Origin: Eubacteriaceae bacterium UBA4266
Lineage (GTDB): Bacteria > Bacillota > Clostridia > Eubacteriales > Eubacteriaceae
Length of the DNA: 7,937 bases
Assembly (NCBI GenBank): GCA_002396065.1
Contig: DGWE01000097.1
Coordinates: 1 to 7,937, forward strand
Direction: 5' to 3'
The number at the start of each line of letters is the position of its first letter. Position 1 is the first letter of the stretch. The translations under genes were made by a program, and so were the position numbers. Shown one piece after another: positions 6,320 to 7,937 of the stretch. Under the pieces are notes generated by a model. That model was not told the DNA's origin and did not search any database. It worked only from the letters and a program-made list of their open reading frames with translations.

Positions 6320-7342
6320 TTAGAATTGGGTGAAGTACGGCGTATCGCACGGATAGTCGAGCATTTCCTTCAGTTCATCGTCGAGCTTCGCCAAGGTGAT
6401 GGACATGCCGGCCATATCCATTGAGGTGGCAAACGGGCCGACCAGGGTCTTGTAGACAGTGATGCCCTTTTCGTCGAGGATCTGCTGGACGCGTCTGAAG
6501 CAGACGTGCAGGTCCATCAGCGGGGTAGCGCCCAAGCTGTTGACGAGGACGTAAACTTCGTCGCCCTTTTCGAAAGGCAGGTCCGCTAAGATCGGTTCCA
6601 TGATTTCGTCGACGACGTTGTCAGCGGTGTCGATCTTGCCGCGGCGTACGCCCGGTTCGCCGTGGATGCCCATGCCGATTTCCATATCGCCGTCTTCCAT
6701 TTCGAAGATGGTGCCGCCCTTTGCCGGGATGGTGGAGGAGGACATCGCGACGCCCATCGAACGGGTCACCGAGTTGGCCTTTTCCGCGATGCGGACGACT
6801 TCGTCGATATCTTTGCCCATTGCAGCGGCAGCGCCGGCAGCCTTGAAGACGATGAAGTCCCCGGCGACGCCGCGGCGGTCTTCAATTTTATCCTTCGGTG
6901 CGGAGACGACGTCATCCTTGACGGTGACGGATTTGACGACGATATCGTCTTCGTCTTCCGCTTCTTCAGCGCCCATGTCGAAGTTCATGACATCGCCGGC
7001 GTAGTTGCCGTAGAGATAGACGACGCCCTTGCCGGTGTCGACAGCTCTCGCTGCGGCGTAGCACGGGTCCGGTGACGGCGAGGTGTTGATGTTGCCCATG
7101 ACGACAGCGTCGGCGAAATCCTTGCCGACGTAGCCGAGGAACATCGGTTCGTGACCGGTGCCGCCGCCGACGACGATGCCGACCTTATCCTTCTTGCCGA
7201 CTTCGTTGGAAACGAGGACGCGGCCCTGGGCTTCTTCGCTTTCATCCATGTGGACGTACTGTTTGTGCGCCTTGGCGTAGCCTTCGATCATTTCGTCTAC
7301 GATGTCGTAGGGATCATTGAATAAACGTTTAAGTTTTGCCAT
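6320..7342 (-). CDS. dhaK: Dihydroxyacetone kinase substrate-binding subunit DhaK
   Basis: This 340-residue cytoplasmic protein binds dihydroxyacetone covalently and presents it for phosphorylation, giving dihydroxyacetone phosphate for glycolysis. The active-site histidine is His227 in GMGIHGEPG, equivalent to E. coli His218. His64 in GGGTGHEP (59-66) and Asp117 in YGNYAGDVMNFD correspond to the catalytic His56 and Asp109 of E. coli. The RRGVAGDFIVFKAAGAAAA (156-174) and PLMDLHVCFRRV (274-285) regions are also typical. Because all catalytic residues are kept, a kinase subunit is more likely than a DhaQ-like regulatory paralogue, though DhaQ also binds substrate and context must decide. Some regions differ from classical DhaK, for example GNINTSPSPDP (83-93), so the natural substrate could be a related ketose such as erythrulose. 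AGGAGG (7357-7352) lies 9 nt before the ATG. The gene is 75 bp downstream of dhaM. Confidence 0.94.
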   Translation of the reverse strand: MAKLKRLFNDPYDIVDEMIEGYAKAHKQYVHMDESEEAQGRVLVSNEVGKKDKVGIVVGGGTGHEPMFLGYVGKDFADAVVMGNINTSPSPDPCYAAARAVDTGKGVVYLYGNYAGDVMNFDMGAEEAEDEDDIVVKSVTVKDDVVSAPKDKIEDRRGVAGDFIVFKAAGAAAAMGKDIDEVVRIAEKANSVTRSMGVAMSSSTIPAKGGTIFEMEDGDMEIGMGIHGEPGVRRGKIDTADNVVDEIMEPILADLPFEKGDEVYVLVNSLGATPLMDLHVCFRRVQQILDEKGITVYKTLVGPFATSMDMAGMSITLAKLDDELKEMLDYPCDTPYFTQF

Positions 7343-7381
7343 AATTACTACCCTCCTGGCGTGAAATTAAATTTATGATGA

Positions 7382-7401
7382 AGATGACAGCCACGTCATC
7401 T
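7382..7401 (-). other. Hairpin in the dhaM-dhaK intergenic gap
   Basis: AGATGAC (7382-7388) and GTCATCT (7395-7401) form a perfect 7-bp inverted repeat with a 6-base loop, about 40 nt before the dhaK start on the transcript. No U tract follows directly, so it is not a normal terminator. It could tune dhaM against dhaK levels as a processing or stability element, or be a protein-binding palindrome. Function is inferred only. Confidence 0.5.
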
Positions 7402-7417
7402 GATCAACTGAAAATCA

Positions 7418-7819
7418 TTAATTTTTGTGAAGATTTCTCGCGTTGTCCGATTCGGTAATGATTTTCTGAACGTCGTCCGATGCCGCCGCTTCGACTGCGC
7501 CGAAAAAGGCCCCTTCCACTAACGGTGCGTCGACAATGTGGCATTTCGCTCTCAATAAGGTGTTGTCGATCATGTCGATCGCGGTTTCAGAGCTCAAGAC
7601 CGAGCTGCCGAGATCGCAGTAGATCAAGATGCTCTTGCAATCGGATAAGGATTCGATCGCGTTTAAAACGGTCATCGCGGAAGTGCCCAGACGACCGTCG
7701 CCGGTACCGCCGGCTGCTTTGAATTCAACATTGTCGTTAGCCATTTCTGCGGCCAGCTTCACGACGCCATTGGCGATTTCTTCACTGTGTGAAACAATAA
7801 CCATACCTGTCTTTGCCAT
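7418..7819 (-). CDS. dhaM: PTS-dependent dihydroxyacetone kinase phosphotransferase subunit DhaM (single EIIA domain)
   Basis: This 133-residue cytoplasmic protein has the mannose-type EIIA fold. The phospho-accepting histidine is His11 in GMVIVSHSEEIANGV (residues 5-19). GGTGDGRLGTSA (37-48) and LIYCDLGSSVLSSE (65-78) are the other family signatures. It receives phosphate from HPr and passes it to ADP on DhaL. It consists of the EIIA domain alone, as in Gram-positive bacteria, and lacks the fused HPr and EI-like domains of the E. coli protein, so it depends on general PTS proteins encoded elsewhere. The ATG has AAGGAG (7831-7826) 6 nt upstream. It is the first gene of the operon, giving the order M-K-L rather than the more familiar K-L-M. 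Confidence 0.94.
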   Translation of the reverse strand: MAKTGMVIVSHSEEIANGVVKLAAEMANDNVEFKAAGGTGDGRLGTSAMTVLNAIESLSDCKSILIYCDLGSSVLSSETAIDMIDNTLLRAKCHIVDAPLVEGAFFGAVEAAASDDVQKIITESDNARNLHKN

Positions 7820-7870
7820 GTTAAACTCCTTATGTGTATGATTTTGCCAAATTAGAGATAATTTGACATC

Positions 7871-7876
7871 ATTATA
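7871..7876 (-). promoter_or_regulatory. dhaM: Probable -10 box of the dhaMKL promoter
   Basis: On the - strand a perfect TATAAT (7876-7871) would start transcription near 7864, giving a leader of about 45 nt to the dhaM ATG. At 16-18 bases upstream there is no good -35 box (AATCAA at 7899-7894 is the 17-base position). A good -10 with a poor -35 is what is expected of a promoter that needs an activator, which would fit known DhaR- or DhaS-type activation of dha operons. Confidence 0.5.
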
Positions 7877-7893
7877 GAATGAAATCCTATAAT
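7871..7893. promoter_or_regulatory. Candidate operator palindrome upstream of dhaM
   Basis: ATTATAG (7871-7877) and CTATAAT (7887-7893) form a perfect 7-bp inverted repeat. Over the full 23 bp, 9 of 11 opposed positions pair around a centre at 7882. Its size suits a dimeric regulator such as a TetR-family protein. It covers the -10 of the dhaM promoter and the spacer and -10 of the possible divergent promoter. Part of the symmetry follows from two opposed TATAAT boxes, so this may be promoter symmetry only. Confidence 0.42.
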
Positions 7894-7937
7894 TTGATTA
7901 AACTTATCATACCAGAATTGAATCGGGGATACCAGAT

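Larger units (their letters stand above)
7863..7893 (+). promoter_or_regulatory. Possible divergent promoter reading out of the right edge
   Basis: TTGACA (7863-7868) and TATAAT (7888-7893) are both perfect consensus hexamers on the + strand, but the spacer is 19 bases, longer than the ideal 17. It would transcribe a gene beyond the window, possibly the dha regulator. The AT-rich setting makes chance matches possible. Confidence 0.35.

Overview
The window looks like chromosomal DNA from an anaerobic or fermentative Firmicute, probably of the Clostridia. Genes are GC-rich while the gaps between them are AT-rich. Most genes have Gram-positive-style AAGGAG or AGGAGG ribosome binding sites, and the gene content (AzlD, an AGCS symporter, LemA/DUF2207, PTS-dependent DhaKLM) fits that group. 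I cannot name the species. No mobile element, CRISPR array, rRNA or tRNA is visible.

Left third (1-2985, + strand): the 3' end of an AzlD-type branched-chain amino acid transport gene, then an apparent three-gene unit. This unit holds an AGCS-family sodium:amino acid symporter (253-1695), a zinc-dependent homocysteine S-methyltransferase of the MmuM type (1714-2673) and a small AT-richer gene of unknown function (2675-2950). It ends at a strong hairpin with A and T runs on either side, which can stop transcription from both directions. The transporter/methyltransferase pairing suggests uptake of a methylated or sulfur-related amino acid such as S-methylmethionine feeding methionine synthesis, but that is inference.

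Middle (3021-5573, - strand): lemA (5517-4957) followed by a signal-peptide, multi-TM DUF2207 protein (4931-3021) with a glycine-rich tail. Both are read from a plausible promoter at 5545-5573. This is a known membrane-protein pairing whose function is poorly understood.

Right third (5613-7893, - strand): a complete PTS-dependent dihydroxyacetone kinase operon in the order dhaM-dhaK-dhaL, with an intrinsic terminator after dhaL. DhaM is a single EIIA domain, so phosphate should flow from PEP through EI and HPr (encoded elsewhere) to DhaM, to ADP bound on DhaL, and then to dihydroxyacetone held covalently on DhaK. Upstream of dhaM lies a 23-bp palindrome. It overlaps a - strand -10 box and sits between the -35 and -10 boxes of a possible + strand promoter, so it could be the operator of a divergently transcribed regulator just beyond the right edge.

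Overall this is mostly a well-recognised metabolic and transport region. I do not see a clearly undescribed system. The points most worth following up are the AGCS-MmuM pairing, the dha operator, the hairpin between dhaM and dhaK, and the small unknown gene.
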